DNA of 64,000 bases, taken from contig NC_057916.1 in assembly GCF_018873765.1 (NCBI RefSeq), positions 25,839,001 to 25,903,000 of the forward strand, written 5' to 3'. A program made the translations under genes and the position numbers. This document shows positions 11,001 to 21,985 of this stretch, in pieces (position 1 is the first letter of the stretch; each line of letters starts with the position of its first letter). The notes below the pieces were generated by a model, which was given only the letters and a program-made list of their open reading frames with translations, was not told the origin of the DNA and searched no databases. The DNA is from Telopea speciosissima (lineage: Eukaryota > Streptophyta > Magnoliopsida > Proteales > Proteaceae).

Positions 11001-13689
11001 AAAACACTTCTCTCCTTACTGCATGTCTATAGGAATTTGTTGGCGGTTGTGATTTTTCAGCATAAGTTGTCCAGTATAGGGATGACACAAGTTGTATTCT
11101 ACTTAAAGATTCTGTTAAGACTTCGCCTATTAGTTCTTATGTTTAGAACTTTCTGTAAGTTGGCCTAGCTGCTTAAATTTGCAATCCTTTTTGGTACCCA
11201 GGAGCTAAGATAACTAGATTGGAACTTTGATTTTTGTTGGTGGTTTTAAATCTTGGTTGCCATGTATATTTGATGCGCCTCATATTCTGCACAACTGATG
11301 TACAAAATGTAAATGCTGCTTCACTAGTATCACTCATTTGACTTATATTTCCTTTTTCTGTAGTCAAAATGTTTTTGGAGTTTCCACGGAATCTATGCAG
11401 CTGTCTTTTGATTCTAGAGGGAATAGCGTGCCAACAATACTGCTGCTGATGCAGAGACGCTTGTATGCTCAGGGAGGTCTGCAGGTAACCACATTTTAGT
11501 TGTTTCTCTGTCTGTTCTCTTCCCCTTATGTGGTACTCTACTTTGTCCTGCTGTGTTTGAATTTTTCTTAACAAAAATCTTATCACCCTAAAACTTTCAA
11601 TGAACTGTTGAACTCTGACCTACAGGCTGAAGGGATTTTCAGAATTAATGCAGAGAACAGTCAAGAGGAATATGTCAGAGACCAACTGAACCGGGGAATT
11701 GTGCCAGATGGGATTGATGTCCACTGTCTGGCAGGTCTTATTAAGGTAGGCATTAGTGTTTTAGCACTTCGATTAGAATGGGTTTTTGACCTGTTATTCA
11801 TTTTTCTATTGCAAGCTTATTTTGGAATTAGGAAGTTGATCGTCGATACACGTCCTAATATACTCCTGTCCCACTGGTAGACCTCCTGTTTCAACTTTTT
11901 GATTTGCATTCTAGATTTCTTCAATTTGTTTCATTGTTCTTTTGTGGCAATTCCCTCTCTTATTATGGAGCCTCATGTAGCACTTCTAGCATCAACACAA
12001 GATATTGATAGAAAACTTCCCCTAGGCATCAAGTGACATGAAGGAAAGTCACAAACAGGGAGTAAAGTTTTTGCATTTGAACAATTTCCATTTTGAATCT
12101 GCTTATTCCTGCATAATATGTTGACACTGAATATGATGTTTTGATGCATGTTTAGGCTTGGTTTAGAGAACTTCCAACTGCGGTGCTGGATTCTCTCTCG
12201 CCTGAGCAAGTAATGCATTGCCAGTCAGAAGAAGAATGTGCTCAGCTTGTCAGGCTCCTGCCCCCAACAGAAGCTGCTCTGCTGGATTGGGCCATCAACC
12301 TGATGGCCGATGTTGTCCAAGAGGAACATCTGAACAAGATGAATGCACGAAATATTGCAATGGTCTTTGCCCCAAATATGACTCAGGTGAGTGAGAATTT
12401 TGTACTTCCCAGGTTGCGGTAGCACTTATTTATTCAGATACTTCAACATTATCGACTTGGTGGAAATTTGTACCTTTATAATTGAAATAAGGTATTTTTT
12501 TCTTCTGCATCATTGGTCCAGTTGTAAATTTGAGGTGCCCATCTGTTACCCATGATAATTTCTGACAAAAGTGACATACATATTTGTATATTCAGGTGGT
12601 TAGATTCACTTTTAACTTGATCTGTAAGATTCTCAGATATGGTTATAGATTCAGACATACATATAGGTACTTGTGATCAGACTTCATTACCTGAGATCCA
12701 GACATTTACATGGTTATGGGTACCCCATTTTCTTGATACAATCTTTTAAATCTTTCTCAGATAACTGTTTCCTCAATCTTATATCAGAAATATACTGATT
12801 GATAAAACAGACAAGGAAATGAGATGGCTTCACAATTAAATGCGGTATTCAGTACTGGCATTGATGCCATATGCTGTCAATCCGGTATATCATATAACTG
12901 GAGACCTAATTTATATCCTATGCCCGAAATTTACTTGACCAGATTGTTGTAATGACCTTCAATTTCATTCTTATGGATTGTCAGCAACACCATTCTGACT
13001 GGAGTTGTAATAATTGCATATAAAGCAAGTTCTCTTTTTTTTGGATTTCTACAAAACTTAGTAACATGTCTTGATTGCAGATGGCAGATCCTTTGACTGC
13101 ATTGATGTATGCAGTGCAAGTGATGAACTTCCTCAAGACACTGATCATCAAGATGCTCAAAGTAAGAGTGGACTCGGTCGGGGAGACAGATTCTGCTACC
13201 CATCTAGAGCCATCTGATGAGAATGGTCATCACAGCCCATCACAGCTCTGCCTGGAGGATCCAAACTATGTGAAAGAAGAGACAGAGAATGTCTTTATTG
13301 CTGATGAACCTGTTTTAGAAACTCCCCAAGACTCTACTGAAGAAGATTCAATGACCAATGGTGGAGTTTGTAGTTTTCAAACAGCTCTTGAGAATATCAC
13401 TTCAGATGGAAATGGATCTTCTGTTAATTGCCACTATGAGGTTCTAGGCCGACTTGAATCTACAAATAAACAAGAGTCAGGTGAAGTTAACCATCTAAAG
13501 GCTGTGGTTCAAGCTAATGCTTGCAAGAACAAAGCTAGTCAATCAAGTAGTTCAAGTTTCAGAAAAGGGTCCAGAAGGTTTAATGGGCAGCCGGTGGTTC
13601 AGGTAGCAGGAGCAGTTGAGAAGTCAAAGGGCATCAGCATTATCAGCCGCATAAACTCAAGGACAGAGCGGGTTGAAGCATGGCGGTGA
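5024..13689 (+). CDS. ROPGAP: Rho GTPase-activating protein with CRIB domain (ROPGAP), 5 coding exons
   Basis: Coding exons are 5024-5502, 11364-11484, 11626-11745, 12156-12386 and 13081-13689. All introns are GT-AG, phases close exactly, and the product is 519 residues. It stimulates GTP hydrolysis by plant ROP/RAC GTPases, normally at the plasma membrane, controlling polar growth and hypoxia signalling. Residues 1-118 are Ser-rich, then acidic (poly-Glu/Asp). The CRIB motif follows at about 121-145 (IGWPTNVRHVAHVTFDRFN). The RhoGAP domain (about 160-345) has the arginine finger in GIFRI (Arg206) and the conserved MNARNIAMVFAPN at 302-314. The tail ends in NSRTERVEAWR, the usual terminus of plant ROPGAPs. 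The start matches the family N-terminus MTEVL. Intron 1 is 5.86 kb and filled with transposon remnants. Family length is usually 420-500 aa, so the gene looks intact. Confidence 0.95.
7521..8960 (-). mobile_element. RTE-type LINE, 3' half, degenerate
   Basis: Reverse-strand translation in several broken frames gives reverse-transcriptase motifs typical of plant RTE-clade LINEs: a QFGFIPRRS segment, MVFIDIEKAYDRV (about 8550-8590), and an active-site block reading FANDIVL instead of F/YADDIVL (about 8285-8305). The C-terminal block (RARGRPKITIEEVV, about 7650-7680) follows. The element ends in a short tandem TTGAG tail (reverse complement of the 7521-7539 repeats). Frameshifts, stops and the Asp-to-Asn change in the catalytic motif show it is dead. 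The 5' boundary is approximate. Confidence 0.85.
9698..9830. mobile_element. MITE with ATAGTTGTCA(A/C)GGCGTC inverted ends, copy 1
   Basis: The 133-bp segment begins ATAGTTGTCAAGGCGTC and ends GACGCCGTGACAACTAT, an almost perfect 17-bp terminal inverted repeat. The interior is G/C-rich with 'gcctaggcg' and 'ggcccctcc' blocks. A second member with the same ends is at 53450-53559. It sits inside the copia remnant, so it inserted later. The flanks (GTGACATGT and GTGATACTT) may be a decayed 9-bp duplication. Confidence 0.7.
9838..10317 (-). mobile_element. Copia-type retrotransposon remnant (protease region)
   Basis: Reverse-strand translation shows the copia aspartic-protease block WVIDSGASSHM (about 10120-10150), followed by VIFADGSYTNV (about 10030-10065). 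Further downstream, in another frame, is a VPKLPTNLLFVSKFTK-like stretch (about 9930-9980). The frame changes and the absence of integrase and reverse transcriptase nearby show a truncated, decayed fragment. Confidence 0.75.
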
Positions 13690-15040
13690 AGGAGATGTTT
13701 TTCATACTGAGGTCTTAATCGATGTGGTTGATTTGACTTTGTTTCATTTGGATGTTAAAAATTTAAGTTGTTTGTGTATGGTTCATGTATGTGTTATTTG
13801 TTTCTGGTGTAGCTTCTCAATGCACTTCCATTGCCACCCCACACTAACATTTCTGTGTCTGCTGAAACTACTATCCACATGTGGAGTCTACTGAAATGGT
13901 TTTCCTGCTTCCACCTGAATCTTTGATTTAGGAATAAGTTTTCCTTCACCATTGGTATTGATGTGATGCTGTGATTGAATTCTGGGTTTATTAGCTCCCA
14001 CCCCTTATTGTATGAGGTCGAAAATACCCTTCCCGAGTCCAATCAAGTGGATCAGATCCTGTGGTACATGAGATTGATTCTCTCTTAACTATGGGTGATA
14101 TCAACATAGAATGGAACCTGGTTGTGCTCCAATCTCTTTTCTTCTATTTTTATTCCTTTCTTCAGAACTTTTACCTAGATAATGTTGGAGAAACCAAAGA
14201 AACAAAAAATCTCACCATATGGTTTCTCAACCACAAATGCAGCTGCTCAGGGATGTCTCTCTCATCCTCTTCCATCTATTTGTATGGAGACAAGACTTCA
14301 TGTCATGGGATGAGATACTGGGGGATGGCAAGTATGTGTTCTTAGAAGGATCTTAGCTTAATGGATATTCCCTTGTACCCTATCATGATCAGTATAGCTG
14401 ATGGAGGCTGAGACAGCCAAGTGGTGGAATCCAAAGCGCCATGTTTATTTTATGGCTATTATTATTCTTAAAAGATTTTTGAATATGCATGAACCGCTTG
14501 TTAGAATTTCCAAAAGACAAATATGAGAGGGGCCCATCAATCTGGAACCTTTTTGCAATGCTATCCAAGAGGTTTGGTTGCCATTGAAGAAGACTGGATA
14601 ATGTGGCTAATACCTATGGTACAATATAGAGTAACCTGCCCAGAAATATTTTGTAGTACTAGACACTAAAAAGATCTGTTTTTTTATTGTTGCATCCTTT
14701 GTCTTTACTACTTTTTTTTAAACAAAGAAAGCCATTAATGTACCTCTAAGGTCTTGACCCTGGAACAGTCCCAACACTCTAATGCAACAAATTAGAAGAC
14801 CATAACAAAGTGCAAAAGTAAATCTGGGTTGAGTTATGGGCCCTTGATGCGCACTATACTATATACATGTTGGGCCTCAGCCCATATCGTTCTAACCCAA
14901 CTTTCGACCTGCCTAATCCTAGCACGCTAACTCGAAGTACCATTTTCGTACATGGGTTAGTCTTGATTCTTATTTGCCTTTGATTTCAGATTATAAAATT
15001 TTCTTAACTAGATTTTTGTCAGGTAAACATTTTTGTTTTC
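13690..15040. other. ROPGAP 3' UTR and non-coding spacer
   Basis: The first 200-300 bases after the ROPGAP stop are T-rich and probably 3' UTR. The remainder has no recognisable exon. A short sequence near 13986-14040 ('ttattgtatgag.gtcgaaa') resembles one near 898-920, suggesting a shared dispersed repeat. I see no other structure. Confidence 0.45.
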
Positions 15041-15050
15041 CACACTGCAG

Positions 15051-15256
15051 GATCAGCTTTTGATTCATAGACTCCTGAAGAACAATGGCAATGTCTGGGG
15101 TCCCAAGGAGGGAAGGGAGTTGAGAGTTCATGAAGATGTGGAGGAACTTGCCACTGATTTGGCGGACTATACAGCTGAATTATGTGAGATAACAATGAAG
15201 GAGAGGGGGTTCTTTGCCATCGCCTTATCTGGTGGTTCTCTCATCAACTTGATGGG
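15051..15256 (+). pseudogene. 6-phosphogluconolactonase first-exon fragment, frameshifted
   Basis: A segment bounded by an acceptor-like CACACTGCAG (ending 15050) and a donor-like GATGGG|GTAAAA (after 15256) encodes the N-terminal part of plant 6-phosphogluconolactonase, an enzyme of the oxidative pentose-phosphate pathway. The recognisable blocks are ELRVHEDVEELATDLADYTA and KERGFFAIALSGGSLINLMG (the sugar-phosphate-binding SGGS loop). The probable original start (ATG at 15085) opens a frame beginning MAMSGVPRREGS that stops at once; a small indel separates it from the conserved frame. I find no following exons (the expected KLCEAPYN and WAKW blocks) before the FAF gene. It is therefore a truncated, frameshifted relic rather than a working gene. 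Confidence 0.7.
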
Positions 15257-15408
15257 GTAAAAACGCTTTCCCTTTCCACAGCTTCGTTGAGTGATTTCTT
15301 TTGGTGCTTCTTGGGCCACTAAAATTCAGTCATTGCAAATTAATTCAAAAAAAGAATGGAGAATATAATTTTGTTTAATCTGTTGTGTTAATTCATTGAC
15401 AACTTGAT

Positions 15409-15490
15409 GGGTCTTTAGCTCAAATTGGTAGAGCACTTAGGAACATGAGCATGTTCCAAGAGGATGGTGGTTCGAGTCCACCAAGGCCCT
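15409..15490 (+). tRNA. tRNA-like gene with abnormal anticodon arm
   Basis: A cloverleaf can be drawn. The acceptor stem is GGGTCTT with AAGGCCC (15409-15415 and 15483-15489, one G-T pair). The D arm is GCTC-loop-GAGC (15418-15434), and the T arm is GGTGG-TTCGAGT-CCACC (15466-15482). The A box (TAGCTCAAATTGG) and the B box (GGTTCGAGTCC) are close to pol III consensus. The anticodon arm, 15436-15460, is 25 nt instead of 17 and forms a nearly continuous hairpin around GGAACATG and CATGTTCC. No normal 7-base loop can therefore be assigned, nor an anticodon. It could be a tRNA gene with a tiny insertion or intron, or a tRNA-derived pseudogene or SINE head. Confidence 0.55.
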
Positions 15491-16991
15491 CTTTATTCAA
15501 CTGTTCATAGCATAGTCAGTCATATTACTAATCCATACAAGAACCCAATTTTAATGGCATCTTTGAAACTTGACATATTTTTATATTTACTTTGGTTATG
15601 TTAATGAGATATTTTAATTTTATACTAAGGTTGGTAAGTGAAAAGGATTTTACAAGTCTTTTTTTTGGTATAATTGACAGAAATGGCATTATTGTAATTA
15701 ATATAAAGTAGGAAAGAACAAATTTTACCAACACCATTTTCGTTCTGAACGGCGTTCTTGAGACTGTTACCAAATGGTCATTTTCGGTCTCAGAACGCCG
15801 TTCTAGACCAAGAACACAAAAGAACGTTTCTAATCAAGAACGGGCGTTCTTTGTTCAGACCGTTACCAAACATAGCCTTAGTTTTGTCATGTGTCAGGTC
15901 AGATCAGGCTGAAATTTTTGTTGCTAGGTAGTAGGAGTTTCAATTGATCGCGCCTTAACGGTCCTCACCAATTTAAGGTCCCGCACCATTTCTGCCCATT
16001 AGGGAATCAGACCTCGTATATCAGAGCATAGACATGATTCTATTCGATTGATCCAGTTATCAGTTGATAATCTGCATCAAGGTAATTGGGCTAATCAGGC
16101 CGGCTAATTGACTGATTGTATTATCAATGGTCCTTAAAAAAGCCATAAACAGCCATTAAATGGGTTATAATCAGACAACATGGGCTTAAACGGGCTAATT
16201 GGGCTATAAATTGTCAGTTATTTGTCGGTCACAATATTCGATCGGCCTCGGCCAGGTGACCATCAAGAACCATTACCCTACACCGGAGAAGTCCAATTAC
16301 TAATCGGTCAATGCTTGAGCCTTATACGTTAGTGATTAGATGGGTCGCTGTCTTGGGCTTCGGTCAGTTGATTCAGATCGGATCTACGGATGCAAGCCAA
16401 CTTTTGACAATCCTAGTAGGTAGACTCCAAAGTCCTTTGCTCAGCATGTCAAGTTTCAAGTCAAACAGATGTGGTCATGTACCAAAACAAAGCATTGAAC
16501 AAATTAGAAGGTACATGCTTGAATTTGAGTAAAGATATAAAACCAAGTGGAAGACTTTTCTGTATGGGAGTGGGCTGTGTTAGCGTGGGGGCCAATGGGA
16601 GCACACACGGAAGCATTAATAGGGATGGATTTTCGTCTTTCATGGGGATGAGGTGGTCATTTCGCTCCATCATGTGTCTAGGCGCAAGACCCACACTCTC
16701 AAATGGAGTCCTTTTTCTGTAAAACCAATTCTAACAATTTCTCAGAGGGTTTTCCACGCTGACAATGTGATGAGAAATCCACATGCCACATCAATGACTA
16801 TCTTGAAATATATATCATTGAAGCCGCATGTATTTAGATTTCAGAGCTGAAAAGGGGGGGGGGGGATATCTTTTTCCCTTCCCAGTTAACCGAATAGTTG
16901 GAACTTGGAATTATCAAATGACATCACTTTCCCATTTTCCTATTTAAGAAAACTTGTGCATTAATGCTTATACTTCATGGTGTATCATGAT

Positions 16992-17567
16992 TAGGGATGT
17001 AAACGGATCGAATTCGGTCAGATAGTGACATTATCCGGATAGTGATCTTTTAAATATAGATTCTCCTAAATGGATATGAACACAGATTGAATATGAATTT
17101 TTGACTATCCGTTAACATCTTTGTCATTTTTATGATGAGGGTTAGGGTTGAGACTTGAGACTTGAGAGTACTTCTAATTTTTTTAGTCTTTGATTTTCTT
17201 ACGTTTTTTGCTTTTGATTTTATCTTGTATTTATTTTAATAGATATATGATTCCATGTATCACATTGCATAAAACAATATATATAAACCAATAACAAATA
17301 TAGAAAAAGAATCACGTTATGTTAACTTATAAATTTATAAAAATAAGATAACAAAATCTAATAAGGTAATTTGAAAAGATAGACGAACACAAAGATATAT
17401 TTCAGATAGTTTATTATCATCGAATTGCTAAACGAGTCGGATAACAATCGATCGAATAAAGAAATTATCATATTCGTATCCGATTAATATTGGATGAATT
17501 TAGATTCTCTTAAATGGATATAAACGCGGATCGAAAATAAATTTTCAAATATCCATTTACATCCCTA
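16992..17567. mobile_element. hAT-like inverted-repeat element (TAGGGATGTAAA ends)
   Basis: The left end TAGGGATGTAAACGGAT and right end ATCCATTTACATCCCTA are inverted copies. TAGGGATG-type ends are common in plant hAT elements. Inside, the sequence around 17056-17125 (TAGATTCTC.TAAATGGATAT...) is repeated directly at about 17498-17567, so this may be two related elements side by side. No clean 8-bp target duplication could be assigned. It is non-coding. Confidence 0.6.
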
Positions 17568-18307
17568 ATATTCATGATTAGGGATTGAGATATATCGGTT
17601 GAGATAAGGCTTCATCTCCCACTGAAACCTCTCTCCTTTCTTTCTTCCTTGATTTACGTTCCAAGTTTCAATGAAGGATAAACATTTATGAGAAACAATA
17701 ATACAGAAAAAGAAGGAAAAAAAACGTGATTTTAACCAACAATAAAATTTTCAAATTTCCTTAACAAAGGAATGACGGTCTTACACGCTGTCCATCATAG
17801 GTCAGGAGATTGAAATTGGTATCCGAATCAGTTGCCGCCAATTTATATAAATGATTTTTTGTTCTATCCCACCTGAAATAATCCAAATCGCCTTGTTTTT
17901 GCTGAGTTAAATACTCCATCTCTTGCCACGGTAGAGGAGAATCTAATACATAAACACATAGGAGTGCTGGTATAGATCACATTTCCAGATAGAGAATTAT
18001 TTCTTTTAAAAATCATCCAAATTGATTCTTTAAACTAAAAGCCAATCCAAATCCTCTGTAGCGTGATAGAGCGTGTAACACACATCGATCGACTCTACCG
18101 CCCGGACCAGCCAGCCCAAAATAGAATGAGTTATACCGCAACACAATCTACCAACTGCACTTAATTAGTAGTAATTCTTCATTCTAGTAATTGATTTGGA
18201 TAAAATTCAAAAAAAAATAATATTTACAAACAAGAAAGGGTCAACGCATCGAGGAAGAAGGAACGGGGCGTGACTGTGAGTGTAACAGGTTTCCTGATTC
18301 TTCGATA

Positions 18308-18315
18308 CCACGTGG
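18308..18315. promoter_or_regulatory. Palindromic G-box CCACGTGG
   Basis: A perfect palindromic CCACGTGG lies about 230 bp upstream of a TATA-like sequence and 425 bp upstream of the FAF-family start codon. G-boxes bind bZIP and bHLH factors (light, ABA and PIF pathways). Function here is inferred from position only. Confidence 0.45.
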
Positions 18316-18537
18316 CAATACATGGGCCTTTTGGTTGCCAAAGAGAGTTTGTTTGTTTTCTTCCCATTATCCATTTTTCCGTGTTAAATCACACCTGTTT
18401 ACTGTTTCTCTCTCTCTCTCTCTCTGTTTTTCTTTTTCGGTAATTATCTTTTTTTGGGTTCCTCTCTCTCTCTCTCTCTCTCTCTACTCTCTACCCTTTA
18501 AGGCTTTAAGTTCTCTATCTCTCTATCCATCTCTCTA

Positions 18538-18552
18538 TCTATATAAATAAAT
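18538..18552 (+). promoter_or_regulatory. TATA box of FAF-family gene
   Basis: TATATAAATAAATA lies about 190 bp before the ATG at 18733. This predicts a transcription start near 18570 and a leader of about 160 nt, which contains a CT microsatellite (about 18635-18656). Further CT runs lie just upstream (about 18404-18425 and 18463-18484). Confidence 0.5.
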
Positions 18553-18732
18553 AAATATAGCATAGAGTATTTACAGACTGTATACACACCACTTCATCGT
18601 CATCATCATTATCTTCACTAACAGAAACGTAACCCCTCTCTCTCTCTCTCTCTCTCTGTCTTTCTCTGTCTTCCTCTCTGTCTCTCCCTATCTCTTCGTA
18701 AAGGCAAGCAAGCAGCGCAACCAAACAAAGCC

Positions 18733-19698
18733 ATGGCTGCCTGTGATAGCTTTCAACACATATTCGAGAAACCATTACCAGAGAATCCGACGCTAATCGA
18801 GGCTTTAACGCAATGGAATCGCCACCAGATGATGAAAGCTAGAAAACCTATCGACCTCTCCTCCTTTAGTGAGATCTTCGGTGAACTTCACTTTCACGAG
18901 AAGAACAACCCCACTGATCCTCCTCCTTCTTTATCTCCTCAATCTCCCTTTTCCTTACACTCCCTCCTGATTGAAGATAAAGATGCCAATGCCGATGACA
19001 AGGAGAAGGACAATCCATCATCATCCTCGACTTGGTCTTCTTCTTCATCGTCCTCCTTAGACGCCGTGGTCCATCACAACCAATTCGAAGGTTTCTCCAT
19101 CAAGAATTCGGAAAGCCTGCAACTCTGCACCGAAGGTCTCGGATCTGAGAGCGCTGACGCAGTCGAGGACTCTATTCCCAATATCGCCATCAAAGAAGGG
19201 TTCGATTTCGATGTTAGCAATACTTACGAAGAAGAAGAGGAGGAAGATGAAGAGACAGAGAAGTCGAGTCTCACGAGGAACAGCAGTAACCACCTCTACT
19301 GGGAGTCTTATTCTAGCAGATCCATCTCCAAGACCACCGCCTTTGCTAGTTCAGGTTCAGGTTCAAGGGGACCTTCCTTTCCACCTCCGATTTCATGCAT
19401 TGGGAGGGGTGGCAAGCCCTGGGTTTCCTTCAGATCCTATCGCCGCGACGGCAGGTTCGTCCTCAAAGAGATCAGGATTCCTACCCAGGAATTCCTCCGT
19501 GCTTGTCGGGAAGATGGACGCCTTAAGCTTCATTTTGTTCAACCTGAAGAAGAAATCCCTGAGGAAGAAAACGAAGAAGAAGAAGAAGAAGAAGAGGAAG
19601 ACATTGTGGTTGATGAAGTAGAAGAGGATGAAGGGGAAGACAATGTCGTTGATGAAGAAGAAGCTGTGGATGGCAAAAATGAAGAAGCGGATAACTAA
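18733..19698 (+). CDS. FAF: FANTASTIC FOUR (FAF)-family protein, intronless
   Basis: The single-exon frame of 321 residues starts at a good plant context (GCCATGGCT). The FAF domain lies at about 216-271, with the diagnostic blocks CIGRGGKPWVSFRSYRRDGR, FVLKEIRIPTQEFLRACRE and DGRLKLHFVQ. The N-terminal part has the conserved short motif LIEALTQWNRH near 21-31, a Ser run (about 96-108) and an acidic patch (about 165-177). The C-terminus after residue 271 is an extreme Glu/Asp tail. FAF proteins are plant-specific regulators of shoot meristem size that act through the WUSCHEL/CLAVATA3 circuit in Arabidopsis. Exact FAF number versus FAF-like cannot be decided here. The intronless structure, TATA box and CT-rich leader look intact, and AATAAA occurs at 19954. 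Confidence 0.93.
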   Translation: MAACDSFQHIFEKPLPENPTLIEALTQWNRHQMMKARKPIDLSSFSEIFGELHFHEKNNPTDPPPSLSPQSPFSLHSLLIEDKDANADDKEKDNPSSSSTWSSSSSSSLDAVVHHNQFEGFSIKNSESLQLCTEGLGSESADAVEDSIPNIAIKEGFDFDVSNTYEEEEEEDEETEKSSLTRNSSNHLYWESYSSRSISKTTAFASSGSGSRGPSFPPPISCIGRGGKPWVSFRSYRRDGRFVLKEIRIPTQEFLRACREDGRLKLHFVQPEEEIPEEENEEEEEEEEEDIVVDEVEEDEGEDNVVDEEEAVDGKNEEADN

Positions 19699-21490
19699 GG
19701 AGATGTCTGCAAATACCAAGCTGAAGCAACCGGTAATGCTCAGCCAAAAACTATCATTTGTCTTTGATTGAAAGTTGAAACCCTCCCCCTCTTTTTTTTT
19801 TGCTTTCCCCCCCCCCCCCTACTTCCTTTTGACATTTTAAAGAATATTCAATACTTCTGTGACTGTAGCTGTTATTGTGGTGTGGAGAGTCTCTATTATG
19901 ATCCCCGAAGTTCCTAGACTTCCTAATCCTTTTTCTTTTTCCCTAAAAAAAGAGAATAAATTTAAAAAAAAAAAATTAAACCCATCTTCTGTTTTTGATT
20001 CTCTCCTTTAAAATTGGGGAAGTCTCTTCTACTTGCTTAATTTTCCCTGCAAAGAAAATCATCTATGGTTTCAGGAATCGGAATCTTACTGGGTAAATTA
20101 GTAATTTCAATTTGATTACACTGATCCCAATTTAAGCCTATTCCTGTAACTTCCTTTTGAAATGCCTTTGGCGTGTAAGACAGAATGACTAAATTCTAAT
20201 CTTTGGCTTCATGCTTTATGTGTAAATGAAGCCTTGTGTTTTTTATACTTATTCTCTTTCACAAAAAATAAAAAAAAATAACAGAAATCACATATTTTAG
20301 CATAATTTTTGTTCTTTTCGTCCCATTTCCAATTTCTAGGTTCCATTAAGCAATTACCAATTCATCTTTGATGGAGCCTGACACTTCCTTTTCCGGGTTC
20401 TTAAACCATGTACATGGGAAGGAATACATGTAAATCCTTATTTACTTTTAGGGAAAAGTTCCTCCTAATGGGCAACTTGGAAAGGAATTGAATATCTATC
20501 ATGTGGATTAGTGACATGATAATTAATAATTGAAAAGTACTTTTGGTTGGCCATATGTTCAATTTTGGAACCTAATTCAATCAAACACCCTCTTATGGAA
20601 TGGGATGTATCCCTATATATTTTTTTCATGCATACCTATTTGCATGTTGTCACATTCTCTCATAATCTTAGATTTTTCAAAACCTATATTTTGTCATATG
20701 AAACCTTACATGTGAGTAGAAAACCTATCTACAAATTTTAGACCCCACTTGAACTGTGACATAGAACATTTTTAGGTGCTCAATTAAGCTCAATTAAAAT
20801 TTCCTTTTCAAGCTTCCCACTTGGAGAACCCTCTGCCATATTTTTATAATTGATGAGAAGTATAGAAATGGGGGGTTGCTTCACATACTGACATTATTCT
20901 ATTGCGTATTTTATTACGAAAAAATAAACTCTGTATGGGAGTGAGTCCCTGGGCCAGTGCCCGACTAATGAAAGAGTACGTGCAAGCATCAATTAAGAGG
21001 GGCACAATGATCATTTTGCACTCATTTTTGGGCCTAGATGCACACTCTAGGACAGATGATTCGTTCCCATTACATTATTATGACAAAAAGTTTTGGAACA
21101 AGCATTGAGTGGGAAGAATCTCTTGCCAATTGTGATGTGACCATAAGATGCAACTCTTGTCTCATCAATAAACTCTCATCCCATGAATTGGAAAATACTT
21201 TCTTTTGGTTATATGACACAATTGATGGTCATGGATAAGAAATTCTTTCTAGACCGTGGGTGTAGAAAAACTCGGTACTATTCTCGTACCATCTCCTAAC
21301 AAATGACTAGTCCTAGACTCATACATAAGTTAGCTAAGTGATGAGCTAACATTCTGTCTATCGTCCTTAACACAAACTGAAATAAATTTATTTAAACAAG
21401 CTCCGATGTCATACCTCATAAAAGAGAAGAAAGAGCTCCACCGGGTATGATACCCAAATCAGAGATCTTGGACTAAGACACTACTGGGGT
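19699..21490. other. FAF 3' UTR and AT-rich spacer
   Basis: The 3' UTR contains homopolymer runs (T at about 19792-19800, C at about 19807-19819) and a likely poly(A) signal near 19954. Beyond about 20300 I recognise no exon. Sequence at about 20935-21060 resembles other copies of an unnamed dispersed family (16570-16690, 61400-61510). Confidence 0.45.
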
Positions 21491-21492
21491 AA

Positions 21493-21985
21493 GGAGGCTT
21501 TCTACAAAATGGGCTCCAAGTGGTTTGAGGTTGTGAAAATATTTTGAATGTAAGAGGCAAAATTAGAGGCAATTAAGGGGGGTTCTAAAATCTTTTCACC
21601 ATTATCATTGTTAAAAGGAAATAATGGAATAATTTTGGAATGAAGATTCCTCCTCATAATGAAATGATAGAAATTCGTATTTCGATCACCACCATGGATA
21701 TAAAGACGCCTTAATTTTTTGCATCCAAAAAATTTCTTCAACTACAAGGAGTAATTTGAGATTTGCCTATCTTAGATATTACTTTTATGACTTCCTCTGA
21801 GGGTTCCTTAGATTCAAGAGATTGGAGATCGTCAAGAAAGGATTGTTTAAGCGAAGGAAAGAATTCCAACATGTTCTAAAGAATGAGGAAATGATAATCA
21901 TGAGACTAAGACGAATGTGAAACATGGATTGATAGTAAATCGTATCTACTAGTGGAAGGAAGTTCTGGGTTACAGAAGCCAAAGA
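21493..21985 (-). mobile_element. L1-type LINE fragment
   Basis: Reverse-strand frames give QSFLDDLQSLESKEPSEEV (about 21800-21855) and, after a frameshift, IHGGDRNTNFYHFIMRRN (about 21640-21695). The second matches the 'W...GDRNTKFFH' region between the endonuclease and reverse-transcriptase domains of plant L1-type LINEs. It then reads into EPPLIASNFASYIQNIFTTS. Only this linker is left and the frame is broken, so it is a dead fragment. Confidence 0.75.

Larger units (their letters stand above)
5503..11363 (+). other. ROPGAP intron 1 (5.86 kb), transposon-loaded
   Basis: Bounded by the donor after 5502 and by the acceptor tctgtag before 11364. It contains a poly-G tract (6637-6649), a CT microsatellite (about 7099-7122), an antisense RTE-type LINE (7521-8960), a copia protease remnant (9838-10317) and a small MITE (9698-9830). 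No additional exon of the host gene is needed, since the phase joins perfectly across it. Confidence 0.85.
15257..18300. other. Repeat-rich spacer upstream of FAF gene
   Basis: Apart from the tRNA-like gene and the hAT-like element listed separately, this holds a GAACGCCGTTC-rich foldback (about 15710-15875, ending GTTACCAAACATAGCC), a G/C-rich 'gggctaat' region (about 16080-16260), one copy of a dispersed family (about 16570-16690) and a poly-G tract (16853-16864). No coding exon was recognised. Confidence 0.5.

Noticed and set aside
13075-13689. Separate 204-aa gene beginning MQMADPLTALMY
   Set aside because: This is the last ROPGAP exon; the apparent start is in or next to the splice acceptor, and the phase joins exon 4 exactly.
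19211-19747. Overlapping frames on both strands of the FAF gene, including Leu/His-rich ones
   Set aside because: They are shadows of the acidic GAA/GAG repeat in the real frame.
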